A stretch of 64,000 nt of DNA from Siphonodentalium dalli. Its lineage: Eukaryota > Mollusca > Scaphopoda > Gadilida > Siphonodentaliidae. The notes beneath the pieces are model-generated. The model did no database searches. It was given only the letters and a program-made list of their open reading frames with translations, and was not told where the DNA came from. Shown piece by piece: positions 50,716-63,966 of the stretch (within the stretch, counting starts at the first letter, position 1; each line of letters begins with the position of its first letter). The stretch is taken from NCBI GenBank assembly GCA_032622095.1, contig CP136061.1, positions 23,128,991 through 23,192,990 of the forward strand, in the 5' to 3' direction. The position numbers and the translations under genes are program-made.

Positions 50716-53491
50716 AACCCAGAGATTCACGAATAGAACTCAGGGATTTATGACTTTTTCGAAGGATTTATGGTTCTAACCCAGAGATTCATGAATAGAA
50801 CTCAGGGATTTATGACTTTTTCGAAGGATTTATGGTTCTAACCCAGAGATTCATGAATAGAACTCAGGGATTTATGACTTTTTCGAAGGATTTATGGCTT
50901 TAACTCCGAGATTCATGACTACAACTCAGGGATTTATGACTTTTTCGAAGGATTTATGGTTCTAACCCAGAGATTCATGAATACAACTCAGGGATTTATG
51001 ACTTTTTCGAAGGATTTGTGGCTCTAACCCAGAGATTCATGATTACAACTCAGGGATTTATGACTTTTTCGAAGGATTTGTGGCTCTAACCCAGAGATTC
51101 ATGAATACAACGCAAGGATTTATGACCTTTTCGAAGGATTTATGGCTCTAACCCCAAGATTCATGACTACAACTCAGGTATTTATGACTTTTTCGAAGGA
51201 TTTATGGTTCTAACCCAGAGATTCATGAATAGAACTCAGGGATTTATGACTTTTTCGAAGGATTTATGGTTCTAACCCAGAGATTCATGAATAGAACTCA
51301 GGGATTTATGACTTTTTCGAAGGATTTATGGTTCTAACCCAGAGATTCATGAATAGAACTCAGGGATTTATGACTTTTTCGAAGGATTTATGGCTTTAAC
51401 CCCGAGATTCATGACTACAACTCAGGGATTTATGACTTTTTCGAAGGATTTATGGTTCTAACCCAGAGATTCATGAATACAACTTAGGGATTTATGACTT
51501 TTTCGAAGGATTTATGGTTCTAACCCAGAGATTCATGAATACAACTCAGGGATTTATGACTTTTTCGAAGGATTTATGGCTCAAACCCCGAGATTCATGA
51601 CTACAACTCAGGGATTTATGACTTTTTTGAAGGATTTATGGTTCTAACCCAGAGATTCACGAATAGAACTCAGGGATTTATGACTTTTTCGAAGGATTTA
51701 TGGTTCTAACCCAGAGATTCATGAATAGAACTCAGGGATTTATGACTTTTTCGAAGGATTTATGGTTCTAACCCAGAGATTCATGAATAGAACTCAGGGA
51801 TTTATGACTTTTTCGAAGGATTTATTGCTTTAACCCCGAGATTCATGACTACAACTCAGGGATTTATGACTTTTTCGAAGGATTTATGGTTCTAACCCAG
51901 AGATTCATGAATACAACTCAGGGATTTATGACTTTTTCGAAGGATTTATGGTTCTAACCCAGAGATTCATGAATAGAACTCAGGGATTTATGACTTTTTC
52001 GAAGGATTTATGGTTCTAACCCAGAGATTCATGAATAGAACTCAGGGATTTATGACTTTTTCGAAGGATTTATGGTTCTAACCCTGAGATTCATGAATAG
52101 AACTCAGGGATTTATGAATTTTTCGAAGGATTTATGGTTCTAACCCAGAGATTCATGAATAGAACTCAGGGATTTATGACTTTTTCGAAGGATTTATGGC
52201 TTTAACCCCGAGATTCATGATTACAACTCAGGGATTTATGACTTTTTCTAAGGATTTATGGTTCTAACCCAGAGATTCATGAATACAACTCAGGGATTTA
52301 TGACTTTTTCGAAGGATTTATGGTTCTAACCCAGAGATTCATGAATACAACTCAGGGATTTATGACTTTTTCGAAGGATTTGTGGCTCTAACCCAGAGAT
52401 TCATGATTACAACTCAGGGATTTATGACTTTTTCGAAGGATTTGGGGCTCTAACCCAGAGATTCATGAATACAACTCAGGGATTTATGACTTTTCGAAGG
52501 ATTTATGGCTCAAACGTCGAGATTCATGAATACAACTCAGGGATTTATGACTTTTTCGAAGGATTTATGGTTCTAACCCAGAGATTCACGAATAGAACTC
52601 AGGGATTTATGACTTTTTCGAAGGATTTATGGTTCTAACCCAGAGATTCATGAATAGAACTCAGGGATTTATGACTTTTTCGAAGGATTTATGGTTCTAA
52701 CCCAGAGATTCATGAATAGAACTCAGGGATTTATGACTTTTTCGAAGGATTTATGGCTTTAACCCCGAGATTCATGACTACAACTCAGGGATTTATGACT
52801 TTTTCGAAGGATTTATGGTTCTAACCCAGAGATTCATGAATACAACTCAGGGATTTATGACTTTTTCGAAGGATTTGTGGCTCTAACCCAGAGATTCATT
52901 ATTACAACTCAGGGATTTATGACTTTTTCGAAGGATTTGTGGCTCTAACCCAGAGATTCATGAATACAACGCAGGGATTTATGACTTTTTCGAAGGATTT
53001 GTGGCTCTAACCCAGAGATTCATGAATACAACGCAAGGATTTATGACATTTTCGAAGGATTTATGGCTCTAACCCCGAGATTCATGACTACAACTCAGGG
53101 ATTTATGACTTTTTCGAAGGATTTATGGTTCTAACCCAGAGATTCATGAATAGAACTCAGGGATTTATGACTTTTTTGAAGGATTTATGGTTCTAACCCA
53201 GAGATTAATGAATAGAACTCAGGGATTTATGACTTTTTCGAAGGATTTATGGTTCTAACCCAGAGATTCATGAATACAACGCAGGGATTTATGACTTTTT
53301 CGAAGGATTTGTGGCTCTAACCCAGAGATTCGTGAATACAACGCAAGGATTTATGACCTTTTCGAAGGATTTATGGCTCTAACCCCGAGATTCATGACTA
53401 CAACTCAGGGATTTATGACTTTTTCGAAGGATTTATGGTTCTAACCCAGAGATTCATGAATAGAACTCAGGGATTTATGACTTTTTCGAAG
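50716..53491 (+). repeat. 2.8-kb block, copy 3 of 3
   Basis: It carries the same marks: TAACTCCGAG at 50,901, TTATTGCTTT near 51,825, ATGAATTTTTCG, GATTTGGGGCTC at 52,439 and AACGTCGAG. It is part of the longer 7.5-kb homology between 32.8-40.5 kb and 49.9-57.4 kb. A private TTTTTTGAAG occurs near 53,175. Confidence 0.82.
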
Positions 53492-54957
53492 GATTTATGG
53501 TTCTAACCCAGAGATTCATGAATAGAACTCAGGGATTTATGACTTTTTCGAAGGATTTATGGCTTTAACCCCGAGATTCATGACTACAACTCAGGGATTT
53601 ATGACTTTTTCGAAGGATTTATGGCTCTAACCCAGAGATTCATGAATACAACGCAAGGATTTATGACTTTTTCGAAGGATTTATGGCTCAAACCCCGAGA
53701 TTCATGACTACAACTCAGGGATTTATGACTTTTTTGAAGGATTTATGGTTCTAACCCAGAGATTCACGAATAGAACTCAGGGATTTATGACTTTTTCGAA
53801 GGATTTATGGTTCTAACCCAGAGATTCATGAATAGAACTCAGGGATTTATGACTTTTTCGAAGGATTTATGGTTCTAATCCAGAGATTCATTAATAGAAC
53901 TCAGGGATTTATGACTTTTTCGAAGGATTTATGGCTTTTACCCCGAGATTCATGACTACAACTCAGGGATTTATGACTTTTTCGAAGGATTTATGGTTCT
54001 AACCCAGAGATTCATTAATACAACTCAGGGATTTATGACTTTTTCGAAGGATTTGTGGCTCTAACCCAGAGATTCATGAATACAACGCAAGGATTTTTGA
54101 CCTTTTCGAAGGATTTATGGCTCTAACCCCAAGATTCATGACTACAACTCAGGGATTTATGACTTTTTCGAAGGATTTATGGTTCTAACCCAGAGATTCA
54201 TGAATAGAACTCAGGGATTTATGACTTTTTCGAAGGATTTATGGTTCTAACCCAGAGATTCATGAATAGAACTCAGGGATTTATGACTTTTTCGAAGGAT
54301 TTATGGTTCTAACCCAGAGATTCATGAATAGAACTCAGGGATTTATGACTTTTTCGAAGGATTTATGGCTTTAACCCCGAGATTCATGACTACAACTCAG
54401 GGATTTATGACTTTTTCGAAGGATTTATGGTTCTAACCCAGAGATTCATGAATACAACTCAGGGATTTATGACTTTTTCGAAGGATTTATGGTTCTAACC
54501 CAGAGATTCATGAATACAACTCAGGGATTTATGACTTTTTCGAAGGATTTGTGGCTCTAACCCAGAGATTCATGATTACAACTCAGGGATTTATGACTTT
54601 TTCGAAGGATTTGTTGCTCTAACACAGAGATTCATGAATACAACGCAATGAATTATGACCTTTTCGAAGGATTTATGGCTCTAACCCCAAGATTCATGAC
54701 TACAACTCAGGGATTTATGACTTTTTCGAAGGATTTATGGTTCTAACCCAGAGATTCATGAATAGAACTCAGGGATTTATGACTTTTTCGAAGGATTTAT
54801 GGTTTTAACCCAGAGATTCATGAATAGAACTCAGGGATTTATGACTTTTTCGAAGGATTTATGGTTCTAACCCAGAGATTCATGAATAGAACTCAGGGAT
54901 TTATGACTTTTTCGAAGGATTTATGGCTTTAACCCCGAGATTCATGACCACAACTCA

Positions 54958-57401
54958 GGGATTTATGACTTTTTCGAAGGATTTATGGTTCTAACCCAGA
55001 GATTCATGAATACAACTCAGGGATTTATGACTTTTTCGAAGGATTTATGGTTCTAACCCAGAGATTCATGAATACAACTCAGGGATTTATAACTTTTTCG
55101 AAGGATTTGTGGCTCTAACCCAGAGATTCATGATTACAACTCAGGGATTTATGACTTTTTCGAAGGATTTGTGGCTCTAACCCAGAGATTCATGAATACA
55201 ACTCAGGGATTTATGACTTTTCGAAGGATTTATGGCTCAAACCCAGAGATTCATGACTACAACTCAGGGATTTATGACTTTTTCGAAGGATTTAAGGTTC
55301 TAACCCAGAGATTCACGAATAGAACTCAGGGATTTATGACTTTTTTGAAGGATTTATGGTTCTAACCCAGAGATTCATGAATAGAACTCAGGGATTTATG
55401 ACTTTTTCGAAGGATTTATGGTTCTAACCCAGAGATTCATGAATAGAACTTAGGGATTTATGACTTTTTCGAAGGATTTATGGCTTTAACCCCGAGATTC
55501 ATGACTACAACTCAGGGATTTATGACTTTTTCGAAGGATTTATGGTTCTAACCCAGAGATTCATGAATACAACTCAGGGATTTATGACTTTTTCGATTGA
55601 TTTATGGTTCTAACCCAGAGATTCATGAATACAACTCAGGGATTTATGACTTTTTCGAAGGATTTGTGGCTCTAACCCAGAGATTCATGATTACAACTCA
55701 GGGATTTATGACTTTTTCGAAGGATTTGTGACTCTAACCCAGAGATTCATGAATACAACTCAGGGATTTATGACTTTTTCGAAGGATTTGTGGCTCTAAC
55801 CCAGAGATTCATGATTACAACTCAGGGATTTATGACTTTTTCGAAGGATTTGTGGCTCTAACCCAGAGATTCATGAATACAACGCAGGGATTTATGACTT
55901 TTTCGAAGGATTTGTGGCTCTAACCCAGAGATTCGTGAATACAACGCAAGGATTTATGACCTTTTCGAAGGATTTATGGCTCTAACCCCGAGATTCATGA
56001 CTACAACTCAGGGATTTATGACTTTTTCGAAGGATTTATGGTTCTAACCCAGAGATTCATGAATAGAACTCAGGGATTTATGACTTTTTCGAAGGATTTA
56101 TGGTTCTAACCCAGAGATTCATGAATAGAACTCAGGGATTTATGACTTTTTCGAAGGATTTATGGTTCTAACCCAGAGATTCATGAATAGAACTCAGGGA
56201 TTTATGACTTTTTCGAAGGATTTATGGCTTTAACCCCGAGATTCTTGACTACAACTCAGGGATTTATGACTTTTTCGAAGGATTTATGGTTCTAACCCAG
56301 AGATTCATGAATACAACTCAGGGATTTATGACTTTTTCGAAGGATTTGTGGCTCTAACCCAGAGATTCATGAATACAACGCAGGGATTTATGACTTTTTC
56401 GAAGGATTCATGGCTCTAACCCAGAGATTCATGAATACAACGCAAGGATTTATGACTTTTTCGAAGGATTTATGGCTCAAACCCCGAGATTCATGACTAC
56501 AACTCAGGGATTTATGACTTTTTTGAAGGATAAATGGTTCTAACCCAGAGATTCACGAATAGAACTCAGGGATTTATGACTTTTTCGAAGGATTTATGGT
56601 TCTAACCCAGAGATTCATGAATAGAACTCAGGGATTTATGACTTTTTCGAAGGATTTATGGTTCTAACCCAGAGATTCATGAATAGAACTCAGGGATTTA
56701 TGACTTTTTCGAAGGATTTATGGCTTTAACTCCGAGATTCATGACTACAACTCAGGGATTTATGACTTTTTCGAAGGATTTATGGTTCTAACCCAGAGAT
56801 TCATGAATACAACTCAGGGATTTATGACTTTTTCGAAGGATTTGTGGCTCTAACCCAGAGATTCATGATTACAACTCAGGGATTTATGACTTTTTCGAAG
56901 GATTTGTGGCTCTAACCCAGAGATTCATGAATACAACGCAAGGATTTATGACCTTTTCGAAGGATTTATGGCTCTAACCCCAAGATTCATGACTACAACT
57001 CAGGGATTTATGACTTTTTCGAAGGATTTATGGTTCTAACCCAGAGATTCATGAATAGAACTCAGGGATTTATGACTTTTTCGAAGGATTTATGGTTCTA
57101 ACCCAGAGATTCATGAATAGAACTCAGGGATTTATGACTTTTTCGAAGGATTTATGGTTCTAACCCAGAGATTCATGAATAGAACTCAGGGATTTATGAC
57201 TTTTTCGAAGGATTTATGGCTTTAACCCCGAGATTCATGACTACAACTCAGGGATTTATGACTTTTTCGAAGGATTTATGGTTCTAACCCAGAGATTCAT
57301 GACTACAACTCAGGGATTTATGACTTTTTCGAAGGATTTATGGTTCTAACCCAGAGATTCATGAATACAACTCAGGGATTTATGACTTTTTCGAAGGATT
57401 T
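54958..57401 (+). repeat. 2.4-kb block with AAATGG mark, copy 3 of 3
   Basis: Same marks: K at 55166, TTCTTGACTAC near 56,243 and AAGGATAAATGG near 56,528. Private changes are GAACTTAGGG near 55,449 and GGATTCATGG near 56,406. Its left flank follows the 36.7-38 kb lineage and its right flank the 45-47 kb lineage, so it looks mosaic. Confidence 0.83.
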
Positions 57402-60400
57402 GTTGCTCTAACCCAGAGATTCATGATTACAACTCAGGGATTTATTACTTTTTTGAAGGATTTGTGGCTCTAACCCAGAGATTCATGAATACAACGCAAG
57501 GATTTATGACCTTTTCGAAGGATTTATGGCTCTAACCCCAAGATTCATGACTACAACTCAGGGATTTATGACTTTTTCGATTGATTTATGGTTCTAACCC
57601 AGAGATTCATGAATAGAACTCAGGGATTTATGACTTTTTCGAAGGATTTGTGGCTCTAACCCAGAGATTCATTATTACAACTCAGGGATTTATGACTTTT
57701 TCGAAGGATTTGTGACTCTAACCCAGAGATTCATGAATACAACTCAGGGATTTATGACTTTTTCGAAGGATTTGTGGCTCTAACCCAGAGATTCATGATT
57801 ACAACTCAGGGATTTATGACTTTTTCGAAGGATTTGTGGCTCTAACCCAGAGATTCATGAATACAACGCAGGGATTTATGACTTTTTCGAAGGATTTGTG
57901 GCTCTAACCCAGAGATTCGTGAATACAACGCAAGGATTTATGACCTTTTCGAAGGATTTATGGCTCTAACCCCGAGATTCATGACTACAACTCAGGGATT
58001 TATGACTTTTTCGAAGGATTTATGGTTCTAACCCAGAGATTCATGAATAGAACTCAGGGATTTATGACTTTTTCGAAGGATTTATGGTTCTAACCCAGAG
58101 ATTCATGAATAGAACTCAGGGATTTATGACTTTTTCGAAGGATTTATGGTTCTAACCCAGAGATTCATGAATAGAACTCAGGGATTTATGACTTTTTCGA
58201 AGGATTTATGGCTTTAATCCCGAGATTCATGACTACAACTCAGGGATTTATGACTTTTTCGAAGGATTTATGGTTCTAACCCAGAGATTCATGAATACAA
58301 CTCAGGGATTTATGACTTTTTCGAAGGATTTGTGGCTCTAACCCAGAGATTCATGAATACAACGCAGGGATTTATGACTTTTTCGAAGGATTTATGGCTC
58401 TAACCCAGAGATTCATGAATACAACGCAAGGATTTATGACTTTTTCGAAGGATTTATGGCTCAAACCCCGAGATTCATGACTACAACTCAGGGATTTATG
58501 ACTTTTTTGAAGGATTTATGGTTCTAACCCAGAGATTCACGAATAGAACTCAGGGATTTATGACTTTTTCGAAGGATTTATGGTTCTAACCCAGAGATTC
58601 ATGAATAGAACTCAGGGATTTATGACTTTTTCGAAGGATTTATGGTTCTAACCCAGAGATTCATGAATAGAACTCAGGGATTTATGACTTTTTCGAAGGA
58701 TTTATGGCTTTAACTCCGAGATTCATGACTACAACTCAGGGATTTATGACTTTTTCGAAGGATTTATGGTTCTAACCCAGAGATTCATGAATACAACTCA
58801 GGGATTTATGACTTTTTCGAAGGATTTGTGGCTCTAACCCAGAGATTCATGATTACAACTCAGGGATTTATGACTTTTTCGAAGGATTTGTGGCTCTAAC
58901 CCAGAGATTCATGAATACAACGCAAGGATTTATGACCTTTTCGAAGGATTTATGGCTCTAACCCCAAGATTCATGACTACAACTCAGGGATTTATGACTT
59001 TTTCGAAGGATTTATGGTTCTAACCCAGAGATTCATGAATAGAACTCAGGGATTTATGACTTTTTCGAAGGATTTATGGTTCTAACCCAGAGATTCATGA
59101 ATAGAACTCAGGGATTTATGACTTTTTCGAAGGATTTATGGTTCTAACCCAGAGATTCATGAATAGAACTCAGGGATTTATGACTTTTTCGAAGGATTTA
59201 TGGCTTTAACCCCGAGATTCATGACTACAACTCAGGGATTTATGACTTTTTCGAAGGATTTATGGTTCTAACCCAGAGATTCATGAATACAACTCAGGGA
59301 TTTATGACTTTTTCGAAGGATTTATGGTTCTAACCCAGAGATTCATGAATACAACTCAGGGATTTATGACTTTTTCGAAGGATTTGTTGCTCTAACCCAG
59401 AGATTCATGATTACAACTCAGGGATTTATGACTTTTTTGAAGGATTTGTGGCTCTAACCCAGAGATTCATGAATACAACGCAAGGATTTATGACCTTTTC
59501 GAAGGATTTATGGCTCTAACCCCAAGATTCATGACTACAACTCAGGGATTTATGACTTTTTCGAAGGATTTATGGTTCTAACCCAGAGATTCATGAATAG
59601 AACTCAGGGATTTATGACTTTTTCGAAGGATTTATGGTTCTAACCCAGAGATTCATGAATAGAACTCAGGGATTTATGACTTTTTCGAAGGATTTATGGC
59701 TTTAACCCCGAGATTCATGACTACAACTCAGGGATTTATGACTTTTTCGAAGGATTTATGGTTCTAACCCAGAGATTCATGAATACAACTCAGGGATTTA
59801 TGACTTTTTGGAAGGATTTATGGTTCTAACCCAGAAATTCATGAATACAACTCAGGGATTTATGACTTTTTCGAAGGATTTGTGGCTCTAACCCAGAGAT
59901 TCATGATTACAACTCAGGGATTTATGACTTTTTCGAAGGATTTGTGGCTCTAACCCAGAGATTCATGAATACAACTCAGGGATTTATGACTTTTCGAAGG
60001 ATTTATGGCTCAAACCCCGAGATTCATGACTACAACTCAGGGATTTATGACTTTTTTGAAGGATTTATGGTTCTAACCCAGAGATTCACGAATAGAACTC
60101 AGGGATTTATGACTTTTTCGAAGGATTTATGGTTCTAACCCAGAGATTCATGAATAGAACTCAGGGATTTATGACTTTTTCGAAGGATTTATGGTTCTAA
60201 CCCAGAGATTCATGAATAGAACTCAGGGATTTATGACTTTTCTAAGGATTTATGGCTTTAACCCCGAGATTCATGACTACAACTCAGGGATTTATGACTT
60301 TTTCGAAGGATTTATGGTTCTAACCCAGAGATTCATGAATACAACTCAGGGATTTATGACTTTTTCGAAGGATTTATGGTTCTAACCCAGAGATTCATGA

Positions 60401-61400
60401 ATAGAACTCATGGATTTATGACTTTTTCGAAGGATTTATGGCTTTAACCCCGAGATTCATGTCTACAACTCAGGGATTTATGACTTTTTCGAAGGATTTA
60501 TGGTTCTAACCCAGAGATTCATGAATACAACTCAGGGATTTATGACTTTTTCGAAGGATTTGTGGCTCTAACCCAGAGATTCATGATTACAACTCAGGGA
60601 TTTATGACTTTTTCGAAGGATTTGTGGCTCTAACCCAGAGATTCATGAATACAACGCAAGGATTTATGACCTTTTCGAAGGATTTATGGCTCTAACCCCA
60701 AGATTCATGACTACAACTCAGGGATTTATGACTTTTTCGAAGGATTTATGGTTCTAACCCAGAGATTCATGAATAGAACTCAGGGATTTATGACTTTTTC
60801 GAAGGATTTATGGTTCTAACCCAGAGATTCATGAATAGAACTCAGGGATTTATGACTTTTTCGAAGGATTTATGGTTCTAACCCAGAGATTCATGAATAG
60901 AACTCAGGGATTTATGACTTTTTCGAAGGATTTATGGCTTTAACCCCGAGATTCATGACTACAACTCAGGGATTTATGACTTTTTCGAAGGATTTATGGT
61001 TCTAACCCAGAGATTCATGAATACAACTCAGGGATTTATGACTTTTTCGAAGGATTTATGGTTCTAACCCAGAGATTCATGAATACAACTCAGGGATTTA
61101 TGACTTTTTCGAAGGATTTGTGGCTCTAACCCAGAGATTCATGATTACAACTCAGGGATTTATGACTTTTTCGAAGGATTTGTTGCTCTAACCCAGAGAT
61201 TCATGAATACAACTCAGGGATTTATGACTTTTCGAAGGATTTATGGCTCAAACCTCGAGATTCATGACTACAACTCAGGGATTTATGACTTTTTCGAAGG
61301 ATTTATGGTTCTAACCCAGAGATTCACGAATAGAACTCAGGGATTTATGACTTTTTCGAAGGATTTATGGTTCTAACCCAGAGATTCATGAATAGAACTC
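57402..61400 (+). repeat. Higher-order units with K at 59939 and 61177
   Basis: Up to about 59.4 kb this matches 45.8-48.3 kb minus eight monomers. From 59.4 kb it resembles the left-hand units, with AGAAATTC near 59,833 and CTCATGGATTT near 60,409. The K monomer at 61177 is a hybrid: TTTGTTGCTC in front and an AACCTCGAG...GACTAC partner behind. Confidence 0.75.
60186..60246 (+). repeat. 61-bp A monomer with TTTTCTAAG end
   Basis: GACTTTTCTAAGG has four T instead of five and TCTAAG instead of TCGAAG. It is independent of the K lineage because the rest is type A. The frame shift it causes opens a 64-codon frame at 60,191, which I judge non-coding. Confidence 0.9.
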
Positions 61401-63532
61401 AGGGATTTATGACTTTTTCGAAGGATTTATGGTTCTAACCCAGAGATTCATGAATAGAACTCAGGGACTTATGACTTTTTCGAAGGATTTATGGCTTTAA
61501 CCACGAGATTCATGACTACAACTCAGGGATTTATGACTTTTTCGAAGGATTTATGGTTCTAACCCAGAGATTCATGAATACAACTCAGGGATTTATGACT
61601 TTTTCGAAGGATTTGTGGCTCTAACCCAGAGATTCATTATTACAACTCAGGGATTTATGACTTTTTAGAAGGATTTGTGGGTCTAACCCCGAGATTCATG
61701 AATACAACGCAGGGATTTATGACTTTTTCGAAGGATTTGTGGCTCTAACCCAGAGATTCATGAATACAACGCAAGGATTTATGACATTTTCGAAGGATTT
61801 ATGGCTCTAACCCCGAGATTCATGACTACAACTCAGGGATTTATGACTTTTTCGAAGGATTTATCGTTCTAACCCAGAGATTCATGAATAGAACTCAGGG
61901 ATTTATGACTTTTTCGAAGGATTTATGGTTCTAACCCAGAGATTAATGAATAGAACTCAGGGATTTATGACTTTTTCGAAGGATTTATGGTTCTAATCCA
62001 GAGATTCATGAATACAACGCAGGGATTTATGACTTTTTCGAAGGATTTGTGGCTCTAACCCAGAGATTCGTGAATACAACGCAAGGATTTATGACCTTTT
62101 CGAAGGATTTATGGCTCTAACTCCGAGATTCATGACTACAACTCAGGGATTTATGACTTTTTCGAAGGATTTATGGTTCTAACCCAGAGATTCATGAATA
62201 GAACTCAGGGATTTATGACTTTTTCGAAGGATTTATGGTTCTAACCCAGAGATTCATGAATAGAACTCAGGGATTTATGACTTTTTCGAAGGATTTATGG
62301 TTCTAACCCAGAGATTCATGAATAGAACTCAGGGATTTATGACTTTTTTGAAGGATTTATGGCTTTAACCCCGAGATTCATGACTACAACTCAGGGATTT
62401 ATGACTTTTTCGAAGGATTTATGGTTCTAACCCAGAGATTCATGAATACAACTCAGGGATTTTTGACTTTTTCGAAGGATTTGTGGCTCTAACCCAGAGA
62501 TTCATGAATACAACGCAGGGATTTATGACTTTTTCGAAGGATTTATGGCTCTATCCCAGAGATTCATGAATACAACGCAAGGATTTATGACTTTTTCGAA
62601 GGATTTATGGCTCAAACCCCGAGATTCAAGACTACAACTCAGGGATTTATGACTTTTTTGAAGGATTTATGGTTCTAACCCAGAGATTCACGAATAGAAC
62701 TCAGGGATTTATGACTTTTTCGAAGGATTTATGGTTCTAACCCAGAGATTCATGAATAGAACTCAGGGATTTATGACTTTTTCGAAGGATTTATGGTTCT
62801 AACCCAGAGATTCATGAATAGAACTCAGGGATTTATGACTTTTTCGAAGGATTTATGGCTTTAACCCCGAGATTCATGACTACAACTCAGGGATTTATGA
62901 CTTTTTCGAAGGATTTATGGTTCTAACCCAGAGATTCATTAATACAACTCAGGGATTTATGACTTTTTCGAAGGATTTGTGGCTCTAACCCAGTGATTCA
63001 TGATTACAACTCAGGGATTTATGACTTTTTCGAAGGATTTGTGGCTCTAACCCAGAGATTCATGAATACAACGCAAGGATTTATGACCTTTTCGAAGGAT
63101 TTAAGGTTCTAACCCCAAGATTCATGACTACAACTCAGGGATTTATGACTTTTTCGAAGGATTTATGGTTCTAACCCAGAGATTCATGAATAGAACTCAG
63201 GGATTTATGACTTTTTCGAAGGATTTATGATTCTAACCCAGAGATTCATGAATAGAACTCAGGGATTTATGACTTTTTCGAAGGATTTATGGTTCTAACC
63301 CAGAGATTCATGAATAGAACTCAGGGATTTATGACTTTTTCGAAGGATTTATGGTTCTAACCCAGAGATTCATGAATAGAACTCAGGGATTTATGACTTT
63401 TTCGAAGGATTTATGGTTCTAACCCAGAGATTCATGAATAGAACTCAGGGATTTATGACTTTTTTGAAGGATTTATGGCTTTAAACCCCGAGATTCATGA
63501 CTACAACTCAGGGATTTATGACTTTTTCGAAG
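61401..63532 (+). repeat. Satellite with raised density of private variants
   Basis: Changes not seen, or rarely seen, elsewhere cluster here: GGGACTTATG and CCACGAG (61.46-61.51 kb), TTTTTAGAAGG and GTGGGTCTAACCCCG (61.66-61.69 kb), TTATCGTTC (about 61,862), CTATCCCAGAG (about 62,551), GATTCAAGAC (62,623), CCAGTGATTC (about 62,991), GATTTAAGGTTCTAACCCCAAG (about 63,100) and GATTTATGATTC (about 63,223). Type order still follows the A-A-A-C-B pattern. Confidence 0.75.
63470..63532 (+). repeat. 63-bp C monomer with one inserted A
   Basis: GGCTTTAAACCCCG has an extra A. The same form begins again at 63967, 497 bp (8 x 62 + 1) later, so a duplication of eight monomers probably spread it. Confidence 0.9.
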
Positions 63533-63966
63533 GATTTATGGTTCTAACCCAGAGATTCATGAATACAACTCAGGGATTTATGACTTTTTCGAAGGATTTG
63601 TGGCTCTAACCCAGAGATTCATGAATACAACGCAGGGATTTATGACTTTTTCGAAGGATTTATGGCTCTAACCCAGAGATTCATGAATACAACGCAAGGA
63701 TTTATGACTTTTTCGAAGGATTTATGGCTCAAACCCCGAGATTCAAGACTACAACTCAGGGATTTATGACTTTTTTGAAGGATTTATGGTTCTAACCCAG
63801 AGATTCACGAATAGAACTCAGGGATTTATGACTTTTTCGAAGGATTTATGGTTCTAACCCAGAGATTCATGAATAGAACTCAGGGATTTATGACTTTTTC
63901 GAAGGATTTATGGTTCTAACCCAGAGATTCATGAATAGAACTCAGGGATTTATGACTTTTTCGAAG

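Larger units (their letters stand above)
49878..57401 (+). repeat. Long-range duplicated block of about 7.5 kb, copy 2
   Basis: Second copy of 32,832-40,480 with the same very rare marks. At the junction 53,615/53,616 a C monomer is followed directly by an F monomer. Copy 1 has a B and an E monomer (36,571-36,694, 124 bp) in between, so exactly two monomers were lost here or gained there. Confidence 0.85.
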
